From Dactylosporangium sp. AC04546 (lineage in GTDB: Bacteria > Actinomycetota > Actinomycetes > Mycobacteriales > Micromonosporaceae), in assembly GCF_022095675.1 (NCBI RefSeq), contig NZ_JAHYSG010000038.1, positions 1 through 64,000 of the forward strand: DNA of 64,000 bases. Direction: 5' to 3'. Within the stretch, counting starts at the first letter, position 1; each line of letters begins with the position of its first letter. The position numbers were made by a program, and so were the translations under genes. Below the pieces are notes generated by a model, which saw only the letters and a program-made list of their open reading frames with translations, had not been told where the DNA came from and did no database searches. Shown one piece after another: positions 24,555 through 33,173 of the stretch.

Positions 24555-25468
24555 GGCACCAGGACGAGCTTGCCGAGCGTGTGCCGGCGCTCCAGCAGCG
24601 CGTAGGCATCGGCCACCTCCTCCAGCCCGACCACCCGCTCGACCGGCACGTCGAGTCGCCCCGCCGCCACGAGGGCCGCCAGCGCTTCGAGCACCGCCGG
24701 GCTCGACGCGTCGTTGCTGCCCACCGCGTGGACGCCGTGCCGGGCGGCGGCCGCGAAGTCGATGAGCGTGTTGATCCGATCGGGCCGCACGCCGAGCGCG
24801 AGGGCCAGGTCCACGTAGCCGCCGCCGAACGCGTCGACGAACGCGTCGGCCTGCCCGGCGACGGCTCTCAGCCGGTCGAGCACCCCGTCCCCGTACGCGA
24901 CCGGGATCACGCCGTGCGCGCGCAGCCAGGCGTGGTGTGGCTCGCTCGCCAGGCCGACGACCGCGGCGCCGGCCTCCCGGGCGAGCTGCACCGCGAGGGT
25001 GCCGACCCCGCCGGCGGCACCCGCGACGACGACCGTGTCGCCCGGTCCGGCGGCCACCGCGCGGACCGCGGCGTAGGCGGCCGCCCCGGTCGTATACAGG
25101 GCGCCGGCCACCTCCCAGGGCACGGCTGCCGGCCGCCGGGCGAGGTTACTCACCGGCACCAGAACCAGTTCGGCGTGGGTGCCGAACTCGTCGGCCCAGC
25201 CGAACACCTCGTCACCGGCCGTGAACCCCTCGGCGCCCGGGCCGGCCTCCTCCACCACACCGGCGACGTCGCGGCCCTGCCCGGAGGGGAAGCTCGTGCG
25301 ATACACCCCCTGCAAAAATCCGCCGCGGATCCCAGACTCGACCGGATTGAGGCCCGAGGCACGCACCCGCAGCAGCACCGTCCCCGGCCCCGGCACCGGC
25401 CGCTCCACCTCCACGACCTGGAGGACCTCGGGCCCACCGAACTTCTCGAACCGCACCGCGCGTGCCAT
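24551..25468 (-). CDS. NADPH-dependent quinone/zinc-type alcohol oxidoreductase (MDR family)
   Basis: A 305-residue medium-chain dehydrogenase/reductase of the quinone oxidoreductase group. GroES-like N-domain (FEKFGGPEVLQVVEVERPVP, then SGLNPVESGIR), Rossmann motif AGAAGGVGTLAVQLAREAGA near 145-165, and a typical LEEVADAYALLERRHTLGKLVLVP end. No zinc-ligand set is seen, as expected for QOR enzymes. It reduces quinones or enones with NADPH. The start ATG at 25468 has GGAGACGGCAG upstream. Divergent from a second QOR-type gene. Confidence 0.88.
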   Translation of the reverse strand: MARAVRFEKFGGPEVLQVVEVERPVPGPGTVLLRVRASGLNPVESGIRGGFLQGVYRTSFPSGQGRDVAGVVEEAGPGAEGFTAGDEVFGWADEFGTHAELVLVPVSNLARRPAAVPWEVAGALYTTGAAAYAAVRAVAAGPGDTVVVAGAAGGVGTLAVQLAREAGAAVVGLASEPHHAWLRAHGVIPVAYGDGVLDRLRAVAGQADAFVDAFGGGYVDLALALGVRPDRINTLIDFAAAARHGVHAVGSNDASSPAVLEALAALVAAGRLDVPVERVVGLEEVADAYALLERRHTLGKLVLVP

Positions 25469-25586
25469 CTGCCGTCTCCCTCGCACCGGATCGCCTCCGC
25501 CGACAAGACGACCCTGACACCCCACGCAGCGGGTGAGAATGGGCTTGTCCGGCCTAGGATTCGCGATCCGGGGCAGGGTCGCAGGC

Positions 25587-26567
25587 ATGCGCGCGGCCTA
25601 CATCGAGCGGCTCGGACCGGCGGAGGAGATCCGGTGCGGCCCGTTGCCGGACCCCGTGCCCGGCCCCACCGACGTGCTGGTCGAGGTGACGGCGACGACG
25701 GTGAACGCGGTCGACACGTTCGTGCGCTCTGGCCTGTTCCCCACGCCGCTGCCGATGCCGTTCGTCGTGGGCCGCGACCTGGTCGGCACCGTCCTGTCGG
25801 CGGACGAACGCGCGACCGGGTTCGCGCCCGGCGACGTCGTGTGGTGCAACAGCCTCGGCCACGCGGGCCGGCAGGGCGCCGCCGCGGAGCGGGCCGTGGT
25901 GCCGATGGAGCGGCTGTACCGCGTGCCGCCCGGCGTCCCGCCCCGCGCCACGGTCGCCGCGGTCTTCCCGGCCGGCACCGCCTACCTCGCGCTGTTCACG
26001 CACGGCCGGCTGCGTCCCGGTGACACCGTGATCGTCGAGGGCGCCGCGGGCCACGTCGGTGCGGCGCTCGTCGCGTTCGCCGTCGACGCCGGGGCGCGGG
26101 TCGTCGCCACGGCCGCGGCCGACGACGCCGCCTACTGCACGGCGCTCGGCGCGGACGAGGTGGTCGACTACCGCGCCGCGGACCGCGTCGAACGGCTGGC
26201 GGCGGCCTGCCCCGGGGGCGCGGCCCTGTATCTCGACACGTCGGGGCGCAACGACCTGGCAACCGCGATGGACCTGCTGGCGTTCCGCGGCCGGATCGTG
26301 GTCCTGGCGGGTGCGTCGTCCCAGCCGGTACTTCCGGTGGCCGCGCTGTACATGCACGACCGGACGGTCAGCGGGTTCGTCATCTCGCACGCCACCGCCG
26401 CGGAGCTGGCCGAGGCCGCGGTGGCGACCAACCGGCTGCTGGCGGCCGGGCAGCTCCGCCCACGGGCGACGGTCGACCTGCCGTTGTCGGCGACGGCCGA
26501 GGCGCACGCGATGGTCGAGCGCGGCGAGTTACGGGGCCGTCGTGTCGTGATTACTCCTGGTGACTAG
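25587..26567 (+). CDS. NADPH:quinone oxidoreductase-like MDR protein
   Basis: A 326-residue member of the MDR superfamily: N-terminal GroES fold (MRAAYIERLGPAEEIRCG), substrate loop VVGRDLVGTVLSADE, Rossmann motif EGAAGHVGAALVAFAVDAGA near 150-170, and C-terminal HAMVERGELRGRRVVI. Sequence similarity to the divergent neighbour is only at family level. ATG 25587 is chosen; the 18 codons before it lack family similarity. A palindrome overlaps its stop codon, ahead of the XRE regulator gene 61 bp downstream. Confidence 0.87.
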   Translation: MRAAYIERLGPAEEIRCGPLPDPVPGPTDVLVEVTATTVNAVDTFVRSGLFPTPLPMPFVVGRDLVGTVLSADERATGFAPGDVVWCNSLGHAGRQGAAAERAVVPMERLYRVPPGVPPRATVAAVFPAGTAYLALFTHGRLRPGDTVIVEGAAGHVGAALVAFAVDAGARVVATAAADDAAYCTALGADEVVDYRAADRVERLAAACPGGAALYLDTSGRNDLATAMDLLAFRGRIVVLAGASSQPVLPVAALYMHDRTVSGFVISHATAAELAEAAVATNRLLAAGQLRPRATVDLPLSATAEAHAMVERGELRGRRVVITPGD

Positions 26568-26580
26568 GATCGACGATCCT
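26566..26580. promoter_or_regulatory. Palindrome AGGATCGACGATCCT
   Basis: Perfect seven-base arms around a single A, overlapping the stop codon of the quinone oxidoreductase and lying 48 bp before the XRE regulator start. A likely autoregulatory operator. Confidence 0.5.
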
Positions 26581-26628
26581 TGCCTGCGCTTTGGGTGTCC
26601 GGGCCGCCGCGGGGTCAAGATGGGCGGC

Positions 26629-27492
26629 ATGAACCGCCGCGAACTTGCCGACTTCCTCCGTCGCTGCCGGGAGCGGGTGCAACCCGCCGACGTCGGGCTC
26701 CCCGCCGGGGCCCGCCGCCGCACACCGGGCCTGCGGCGCGAGGAGGTCGCGCGGCTGGCCGGCATGTCCGCGGACTATCTCATGCGGCTGGAGCAGGGCC
26801 GTGGCCCGCAGCCGTCGACCCAGCTCCTCGCGCCGCTCGCCCGCGCGCTGCGGCTCAACGATGACGAGCGCGACCATCTCTATCTCCTGGCCGGCCACCG
26901 CCCGCCGGCGGGGCCACCGGCCGGTGACGAGGTCCAGCCCGGGCTGCTCATGCTGCTCGACCGCCTGACCGACGCGCCGGCCCAGGTGCTCAGCGACATC
27001 GGCGACCTGCTCGCGCAGAACACGCTCGCCGAGGCACTGTTCGGCGGGGTGTGCTCGACCCGGCCGCAGCAGCGCAACATCGTGTGGCGGTGGTTCACCG
27101 ACCCGGCGGTCCGGGCCGCATACCCGACGGAGGACCAGGCCGCGTGGAGCCGCGTGCACGTGGGGGACCTGCGCGCCGCCCTGGCCCGCCGCAGCAGCGA
27201 CCCGGCGGCGCTCGAGCTCGTGCGGCGGCTGCACGCGGCGAGTCCGGAGTTCCGCGAGCTGTGGCAGCTGCACGAGGTCGGCGTCCGCCGCGTCGGCAAC
27301 GTGCGGGTGATCCACCCGGTGCTGGGGCTGGTCGACCTCGACTGCAAGCAGGTGCTCTCGCCGGCCGAGGACCAGCGCCTGCTGCTGTTCACCGGCCCGC
27401 CGGGCAGCCGCACGGCCGAGCAGCTCGGGCTCCTGCGCGGCGGGCGCCTCGACTATCCCGATGGGGTGCCCGCGGCGACCGTTCCGGCCTAG
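26629..27492 (+). CDS. XRE-family regulator with MmyB-like ligand domain
   Basis: 287 residues. The N-terminal HTH_XRE domain (about 5-70) contains the actinobacterial signature RRTPGLRREEVARLAGMSADY and LEQGRGPQPS. The C-terminal part (about 95-270) is an MmyB/PAS-like domain proposed in this family to bind lipids or other small ligands, with NTLAEALFGG and the FRELWQLHEVGVRR block. Such proteins usually regulate a neighbouring oxidoreductase, here the upstream MDR gene. An ATG at 26620 is also possible. The 3' end runs straight into a 27-bp tandem repeat. Confidence 0.87.
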   Translation: MNRRELADFLRRCRERVQPADVGLPAGARRRTPGLRREEVARLAGMSADYLMRLEQGRGPQPSTQLLAPLARALRLNDDERDHLYLLAGHRPPAGPPAGDEVQPGLLMLLDRLTDAPAQVLSDIGDLLAQNTLAEALFGGVCSTRPQQRNIVWRWFTDPAVRAAYPTEDQAAWSRVHVGDLRAALARRSSDPAALELVRRLHAASPEFRELWQLHEVGVRRVGNVRVIHPVLGLVDLDCKQVLSPAEDQRLLLFTGPPGSRTAEQLGLLRGGRLDYPDGVPAATVPA

Positions 27493-27597
27493 CGAAGCAA
27501 GGCCACCGGGCCGGCGCAGCGGAACAAGGCCACCGAGCCGGCGGTGCGGAGCAATGTCACGCGGCCGGCGCAGCGGAGCGAAGCCACCCGGCCGTTT
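27493..27597. repeat. 27-bp tandem repeats (about 4 units)
   Basis: Three full units (about 27517-27597) follow a partial one just after the XRE stop. Each ends in CCGGCC or close to it and carries a GCGCAGCGGAGC-like core (for example GCGCAGCGGAACAAGGCC). The sequence is unrelated to the 24458 repeat but has the same 27 bp period. The rest of the stretch to about 27780 shows no gene. Confidence 0.7.
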
Positions 27598-27781
27598 CCC
27601 ACACCACTCGGCACTCGTTCTCCGGTCAACGAACGACGGGAGACGACGGCTGTGGACATATTCCTGTCAACGCCGTTGCGTTAAGCGGCCGGCCGAACTG
27701 TCAAGGGGGCGGGAAGGCGCCAAAACGGACCTCTGGTAGATCAACTGCGTCGCGCAGGAGGATCACGTTCCAGGGGTTCCG

Positions 27782-28840
27782 TTGCAGGAGCAGTCCGTCG
27801 TCGTCCAGGCGGTCACCGCGGCGGCGTTGTTCGAGAGCTGTTCCTGCCGGGCCCACGTGGGCGAAGCTGACTGCGGCGCTGACCGGTCTGCGGCTGCCGC
27901 AGCCGAACGTGTCATCGCTGACCAGAGCGCGCCAGCGGGTCGGTGCCGCGCCGCTGCGGCGGCTGTTCGAGACGCTGGCCGGGCCTGTCGGTCTGCCGAG
28001 CCAGCCAGGGGCCTCCTACCGGGGGCTACGCACGGTCACCATCGACGGCACGACCTTGCACGTGCCGGACGAGCCGCAGATCACCCGCCGCTACCCGAAG
28101 CGAGCCTGCGACCATCGGGAGTTCGGCTACCCCTTGGTGCGGCTGCTCGTAGTCGTCGAGTGCGGCACCCGCGCGCTGCTGGCCGCCGCGTTCGGCCCCG
28201 ACAACGAGGGTGAGCTCAGCTTGGCGAGCCAACTGCTCGCCAGTCTGAACGCCCCCATGCTGCTGGCCGACGCCGCGTTCGACGCCGCCACGTTCCTGCA
28301 GCAGATCACCACCACCGGTGCCCAGTTCCTCGTCCGTGGCGACGCCAACCGCCGCCCGACCATCACGCAACGGCTGCCCGACGGCACCTACCTGGCTCGC
28401 CTCGGCTACCGGGTCCTGCCCACGTTGCTGCCCGTACGCATCGTCGAAGCCACCGTCACCATCACCCTCGCCGACGGCACGGTGCGCACCGAACCATGGC
28501 GGCTCATCACCAACCTGCTCGACCACACCCGCGAGCTCGTGCACCTCTACCACGAACGCTGGCAAGCCGAGACGACCTACGCCTCGATCAAAGCCACCAT
28601 CCTCGACGGACGCGTCTTACGCTCCCGCAGCACCAACGGCCTCGAGCAAGAGATCTGGGCACTGCTGGCGACCTATCAGGCACTTGTCCGCGCCGCCGCC
28701 GACGCCGCCTTACGCGGGCACATCGGCCGATCCGACTGACCTACGCGGGCACATCGGCCGCTCCATCCTGGCCAATCTTTTGACCGCTCGACATCGCCGA
28801 CGCACCAAGCCCCGCACCCGGAAAAGTCCAGCACCTCAGA
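27782..28840 (+). pseudogene. Decayed IS4-family transposase
   Basis: Transposase similarity starts near SVVVQAVTAAALFESC in one frame, shifts near 27860 to a second frame (WAKLTAALTGLRLPQPN onward) and runs through the DDE core: TVTIDGTTLHVPD with the first Asp, LLADAAFDAATF with the second, and YHERWQAETTYASIK with the Glu. The C-terminal part is short of roughly 60 residues and then broken by a 31 bp duplication. The final GHIGRSILANLLTARHRR block lies in another frame. No intact terminal inverted repeats were seen. The element is dead. Confidence 0.85.
28711..28760. repeat. 19-bp direct repeat from a 31-bp duplication in the transposase
   Basis: TACGCGGGCACATCGGCCG occurs at 28711-28729 and 28742-28760. 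The 31 bp period is not a multiple of three and introduces the premature TGA at 28737. Confidence 0.8.
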
Positions 28841-28845
28841 TGGGT

Positions 28846-30294
28846 TCACCGGTCCACCGTCCGCGGCGGCTCGACCCCCGCGACACGGCCCTCGCGGTGG
28901 AACTGCCGCCAGAACATGCCGTCCTCCTCGCTCGCGGACGCCTCCTCGGTCGCGAACAGCGCCAGCGCCTCCTCGACACGGCCCTGGTCGATCAGGAGCA
29001 CGGCCAGTTCGGCGGCGGTCCACGCGGAGTCGTCGGCGGACTCCAGCATCCGGATCGCCTCGTCCGGGCGGCCCGCGAGGACCAGAAGGCCGGCCAGTTT
29101 CAAGCTCCCGTACCAGGTACCACCCTCTGGGTGAGCGCCCAGCTCGGCGATCGCCTGCTCGACCCGTCCCGACCGTGCGAGCACCTCGACGCGCTCGAAC
29201 AGCAGGTCGATCCACATGCCGCCGTAGTGCGCCGCAAGGTCGTCGATCGCCGCGAGCGCCTCGTCGGCCCGGCCTCGCTCGACCAGGAGCTTGCACAGGA
29301 TCCCGACGAGCCACTCCGGGTCGCCGCCCATCAACCTCGGCACCGGCCGCAGGACCTCGATAGCCTCGTCGGCGCGGCCGTGCCGGGTCAAGAGCTCCGC
29401 CAGGGCAGCGGCAACGTTCGGCGAACCGTCCGCCGCGAAGGGCCGCATCGCCTCGACGGCCTCGTCCACCCGATCGAGACTTTCCAGCCAGACGGCCAAC
29501 CGGAAGACGGCGTGCTCGCCACCACGACCGGCGACCAACTCGCGAAGCTGCCGCTCCCGACCGTGCCTGGCCAGAATGTCAGCGAGCTGCTCGACGGCAT
29601 TGACGAACAAGCCGTGCTCACCGAAGGCGCTCCCGGTGAGCACCTCCAACGCCTCGTCCACCCGCCCTTGGCGCTCCAACAGCGTGGCGAGCACCGCCGC
29701 GGCGTTCCACAACCCCATGGCACTGTCAGCCTCGATCTGCTCGCGTACCAGCGCCGTGAGCTCGCCGTCGTAGCCGTGCCCGTCGGCCAGCTCGACCAGC
29801 GCATCGAGCACCACATCCTTACCGGCGTACGGCCGGAGCAGCGCCACGGCCTCATCCACGCGCCCCCGCCTGGCCAACAGCGTCGCCAACCGCTCGATCC
29901 CGTGCGGACTACCCTTGTCCAACGCACCCCGCACGTACGCGATCGCGGCATCCGTCTCGCCGCGCCCGTCGTGGAAGTCCACGAGCACCCGCACCGCCTG
30001 CCACCAACCGGTATCGACGAACGGCCGGAGCACTCGCACGGCGGCCTCGGGTTCGTGCCGCTCGAACAGCGCACGCGCCAGCCGATCGGCGCAGCACCAG
30101 TCGCCTCGCTCGGCCAGGCGCCGCAGTTCGTCGAGATGGCCATGCTCGGCCAGCCGGTCGGCGACCGCGGGCGGCAGCCAACCGTCATAGTTCCGAAAAC
30201 GTCGAGCAAGGTCCGCAGCCTTCACACCGTCGAACGTAGCGCCCGCAAGCTGAGCGGCGAGCGTGGGATTCGTCGCCGACTCCAGTGAAATCAA
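28846..30294 (-). CDS. TPR/Sel1-like repeat protein, function unknown
   Basis: Up to 482 residues made almost wholly of degenerate helical repeats of about 35 residues (for example LLARRGRVDEAVALLRPYAG, LLTRHGRADEAIEVLRPV, LLIDQGRVEEALALF). No enzymatic domain or membrane segment is visible. Similar actinobacterial proteins are long scaffold-like repeats often near mobile or variable regions. The listed 5' end is a TTG whose only purine run (GAGGA) is too close. GTG 30225 is an alternative, so the start is unsure. It lies directly against the transposase remnant. Confidence 0.7.
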   Translation of the reverse strand: MISLESATNPTLAAQLAGATFDGVKAADLARRFRNYDGWLPPAVADRLAEHGHLDELRRLAERGDWCCADRLARALFERHEPEAAVRVLRPFVDTGWWQAVRVLVDFHDGRGETDAAIAYVRGALDKGSPHGIERLATLLARRGRVDEAVALLRPYAGKDVVLDALVELADGHGYDGELTALVREQIEADSAMGLWNAAAVLATLLERQGRVDEALEVLTGSAFGEHGLFVNAVEQLADILARHGRERQLRELVAGRGGEHAVFRLAVWLESLDRVDEAVEAMRPFAADGSPNVAAALAELLTRHGRADEAIEVLRPVPRLMGGDPEWLVGILCKLLVERGRADEALAAIDDLAAHYGGMWIDLLFERVEVLARSGRVEQAIAELGAHPEGGTWYGSLKLAGLLVLAGRPDEAIRMLESADDSAWTAAELAVLLIDQGRVEEALALFATEEASASEEDGMFWRQFHREGRVAGVEPPRTVDR

Positions 30295-30365
30295 TCCTCA
30301 GCACTCATCGGCATGAGCGCGCATCGTCGGCAACTGATCGGGAGACTGCCCTGCTCGGTGGTTGA

Positions 30366-30581
30366 TCAGCCGACGAAGGCATCGAGGTCACCGGGGCGGG
30401 GGCCGGGCAGGGCGGCGGCAACGTCGACCTTGAGTTCGGCGACGAACGCTGGCGGGTCGGCGACGCGCTTCGGGACGTCAGGCGGCGTCTGACGGAGATC
30501 GGGATGGCTGAACTCGTGCGGGTCCACGTTCCGGACACCGATGAGCGGATGCTGGTGGCCGACATCCCGATGGGGAGCTGA
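30366..30581 (+). pseudogene. Truncated gene remnant
   Basis: An open frame without a usable start encodes about 71 residues ending VDLEFGDERWRVGDALRDVR, then RRLTEIGMAELVRVHVPDTD and a short tail. Codon usage looks genuine and the composition is protein-like, but a stop immediately precedes the frame (30363-30365). It may be the 3' end of a gene lost in rearrangement. Family not recognised. The rest of 30295-30644 holds nothing else I can support. Confidence 0.4.
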
Positions 30582-30644
30582 GGAGCGCTGATGCCCGAAA
30601 CGCGCGGGCACCGGGGCACTTACTGATCGACTACGGTCGGACGC

Positions 30645-32582
30645 ATGGGGGACGTGTCGGTGTGGGTGGCTATGGTCGTCACCGTGTTCGGGGTGGTGGC
30701 CGTCATGGCGGTCATCGCACGGCGGCTGCTCGGGGTGCGGTTCGGGACCGTGCGGCTGCTGCTCGCCGGGACCGTTGCGCTGCTCGTCGCCGGGCCGATC
30801 GCGCGGGCCATGGCCGGGTCGGTGCCGAGCGACAGCACGTCCGCGGCGCCGCTGTGGCTGCTGTTCCTGGCGATCATCACCTCGCTCGTCGTCGCCATGA
30901 TCTTCCTGGTCGTCGCCGAGGCGCTCGTGCCGGCCGGGCAGATCACGCCGGTGCAGTGGCTGAAGGGGCTGCGGGCCCGGGCCAGGCGGACCCGGCGGTA
31001 CGTGCAGATCCTCGCGATCGTGGTGCGTCACGGGCTCGGGCCGCACCTGCGCGGGCGCCGCGCCGGGGCGCCTGCCGGGCGGTCGGTGCGGGCGGCGCTG
31101 GAGGAGGGCGGGCTCACCTTCGTCAAGCTCGGTCAGGTGCTCTCGACCCGGCGTGACCTGGTGCCGGTGGAGGTCGCCGAGGAGCTCAGCACGCTGCGCG
31201 ACCGGGCCGCGCCGGTGCCGTGGAGCGACGTCGAGGCCGTGCTGGTCGCCGAGTTCGGGATGCCGCCCGGCGAGCTGTTCGCCGCGATCGACCACGAGCC
31301 GCTCGCGGCCGCCTCGGTCGCCCAGGTGCACGCGGCCACGCTGCGCTCCGGCGCCGACGTCGTGGTGAAGGTTCAGCGGCCCGGCGTGCGCGCGGCCGTC
31401 GAGCGTGACCTCGACATCGTGGCGCGGCTTGCGGCGACGCTGGAGACGCGCACCCGCTGGGGCCGCACCACCGGCGCCGCCGCGCTCGCCGCCGGGTTCG
31501 CCCAGGCGGTCCGGGAGGAGCTCGACTTCCGCGTCGAGGCGCGCAACCTGGCCGCGGTCGCGCGGGCCGCGCCGGACAGCGCGGTCGTGTTCCCCGAGCC
31601 GTTCCCGGCGCTGTGCACCGAGCGGGTGCTGGTGATGAGCCGGCTCGACGGCGTCCCGCTCACCACCGCCGGGCCGGCGCTGGCGGCGCGCGGCCTCGAC
31701 CCGGCCGGCCTGGCCCGGACGCTGCTGGCGTGCGTCCTGCGGCAGATCCTCGTCGCCGGGGTGTTCCACGCCGACCCGCACCCGGGCAACGTGCTGCTGC
31801 TGCGCGACGACCGGCTCGGGCTGCTCGACTTCGGCTCGGTCGGCCGGCTCGACGGCGGGGTGCGCGAGTCCCTCCAGCGGCTCCTGCTGGCGCTCGACCG
31901 CGGCGACCCGGCCGGCGCGACCGACGCGCTGCTCGGGGTCGTCGCCCGGCCCGACGAGGTCGACGAGGAGCGGCTCGAACGGTCCCTCGGGCAGTTCATG
32001 GCGCGGTACGTCAGCCACGGCGGCAGCACCGACCCGCAGCTGTTCCGGTCGCTGCTGCGGCTCGTCGCCGACTACGAGCTCAGCGTGCCGCCGGAGGTGG
32101 CCGCGGTGTTCCGGGCGCTGACCACGCTGGAGGGCGGGCTGGCCGAAGTGTCGCCCGGGTTCGACGTGATGACCGAGGCGCGGCGGTTCGCCGCCGACGC
32201 CTTCGCCGAGCTGGCCCGGCCGGAGGCGGTGCGCCAGGCGCTCACCGACGAGCTGACCACGCTGGTGCCGATCCTGCGGCGGCTCCCCCGCCGCGTCGAC
32301 CGCATCGCCGCATCGCTGGAACGCGGCCGGCTCGGCCTCAACGTGCGGCTGTTCGCCGACGAGCGCGACCGCCGCCTGGTCAGCGGCCTCGTGCACCGGG
32401 TGCTGCTGACGGTGCTGGCCGGGGTCAGCGGCATCATGGCGGTGATGCTGCTCGGCACGGCCGGCGGCCCCGAGGTGACGAAGACGCTGACGCTGTACGC
32501 GCTACTCGGCTACAACCTGCTCGCGATAGCCGCCATCCTGGCCCTGCGGGTGCTCGTCGTGGTGTTCCGCTCAGACCGATGA
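30645..32582 (+). CDS. ABC1/UbiB-family atypical kinase, membrane-anchored
   Basis: A 645-residue ADCK/UbiB-like protein. Two to three N-terminal helices (about 8-100) precede the kinase-like domain. Family motifs are present: KxGQ element LTFVKLGQVLSTRRDLVP (about 160-177), Ala-rich loop AAASVAQVH, Lys in VVVKVQRPGV, catalytic HADPHPGNVLLL and metal-binding LLDFGSVGRL. Two C-terminal helices (about 583-640) complete it. UbiB-like proteins are ATPases that support isoprenoid quinone metabolism; in actinobacteria this would be menaquinone or another lipid (inference). A GC hairpin follows the stop. Confidence 0.9.
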   Translation: MGDVSVWVAMVVTVFGVVAVMAVIARRLLGVRFGTVRLLLAGTVALLVAGPIARAMAGSVPSDSTSAAPLWLLFLAIITSLVVAMIFLVVAEALVPAGQITPVQWLKGLRARARRTRRYVQILAIVVRHGLGPHLRGRRAGAPAGRSVRAALEEGGLTFVKLGQVLSTRRDLVPVEVAEELSTLRDRAAPVPWSDVEAVLVAEFGMPPGELFAAIDHEPLAAASVAQVHAATLRSGADVVVKVQRPGVRAAVERDLDIVARLAATLETRTRWGRTTGAAALAAGFAQAVREELDFRVEARNLAAVARAAPDSAVVFPEPFPALCTERVLVMSRLDGVPLTTAGPALAARGLDPAGLARTLLACVLRQILVAGVFHADPHPGNVLLLRDDRLGLLDFGSVGRLDGGVRESLQRLLLALDRGDPAGATDALLGVVARPDEVDEERLERSLGQFMARYVSHGGSTDPQLFRSLLRLVADYELSVPPEVAAVFRALTTLEGGLAEVSPGFDVMTEARRFAADAFAELARPEAVRQALTDELTTLVPILRRLPRRVDRIAASLERGRLGLNVRLFADERDRRLVSGLVHRVLLTVLAGVSGIMAVMLLGTAGGPEVTKTLTLYALLGYNLLAIAAILALRVLVVVFRSDR

Positions 32583-32590
32583 CACCGGAC

Positions 32591-32618
32591 GCCGGGCCGC
32601 GGTGATCACCGGCCCGGC
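32591..32618. terminator. Hairpin between converging ubiB-like and marR genes
   Basis: Arms GCCGGGCC (32591-32598) and GGCCCGGC (32611-32618), enclosing GGTGATCACC, itself a palindrome. No U tract; a bidirectional terminator by position. Confidence 0.55.
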
Positions 32619-32649
32619 GGCGGGCACGACGTCGCGGTAGAGCGCCGGG

Positions 32650-33111
32650 TCACTCCTCGGTCAACGCGTCCTCGCCGACCAGGCCGCGCAGGCGGGTGCT
32701 TGCGCGTTCCAGGGCGCTCACCGTCGTCTCCAGGTCCCGCTCCGGGAGGTCGCCCAGGGCCTCCTCGGCCAGTTCGGCCCAGGCGCGTTCGATGGCCGGG
32801 ACCAGCGCGCGGCCGGCCTCGGTCACCACGATGCGGACCTGGCGGCGGTCGCCCGGGACCGGCTCGCGGCGGAACCAGCCGCCGGACTCCAGGCGGGCCA
32901 GGCTGCGGGTGGCGGTCGGCGGCTCCACGCCCAGACGGGCCGCGAGCTCGGACACCGTCATGCCGGCGCGCTCCTCGGCGAGCAACCACAGCAGCACGTC
33001 CTGGCCCGGGTGCAGGCCCAGTGCGGCGAGCTTGCGGGCCTTCGCGGCGCGGTAGAGCTTGGCCAGCTTGTTGAGCGCCCGGTTGACGCGCATGACCTCG
33101 GCGGGTTCCAC
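32650..33111 (-). CDS. MarR-family transcriptional regulator
   Basis: A 153-residue winged-helix regulator: dimer helix at the N-terminus (NRALNKLAKLYRAAKAR), HTH at about 50-80 (MTVSELAARLGVEPPTATRS) and wing GWFRREPVPGDRRQVRIVVT. The start is GTG 33111, with ATG 33093 as the alternative. It is divergent from the SDR gene, and a perfect 25 bp palindrome between them is its obvious operator, so it probably represses itself and the SDR until a ligand binds. Confidence 0.9.
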   Translation of the reverse strand: MEPAEVMRVNRALNKLAKLYRAAKARKLAALGLHPGQDVLLWLLAEERAGMTVSELAARLGVEPPTATRSLARLESGGWFRREPVPGDRRQVRIVVTEAGRALVPAIERAWAELAEEALGDLPERDLETTVSALERASTRLRGLVGEDALTEE

Positions 33112-33129
33112 GCGACCATCCTACCGATG

Positions 33130-33156
33130 TATAGTCGGCTAACCTTTAGCCGACTA
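33130..33156. promoter_or_regulatory. MarR operator and SDR promoter
   Basis: A perfect inverted repeat with arms TAGTCGGCTAA (33132-33142) and TTAGCCGACTA (33146-33156), spacer CCT. A -10-like TATAGT (33130-33135) for the SDR gene overlaps its left arm, so binding would block initiation. Confidence 0.8.
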
Positions 33157-33173
33157 GCTTTTGGAGTACCCAC

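Noticed and set aside
22738..24609. Minus-strand frame with LPAGGGxxG repeats
   Set aside because: The repeats are just the 27-bp array read as codons; the frame is antisense to the nitroreductase and LLM oxidoreductase genes.
27782..28840. Intact insertion sequence
   Set aside because: The transposase has a frameshift, a missing segment and a premature stop, and I found no matching terminal inverted repeats.
30366..32396. 676-codon minus-strand frame over the UbiB-like gene
   Set aside because: Antisense to a gene with complete kinase motifs; His/Arg/Pro-rich with no domain.
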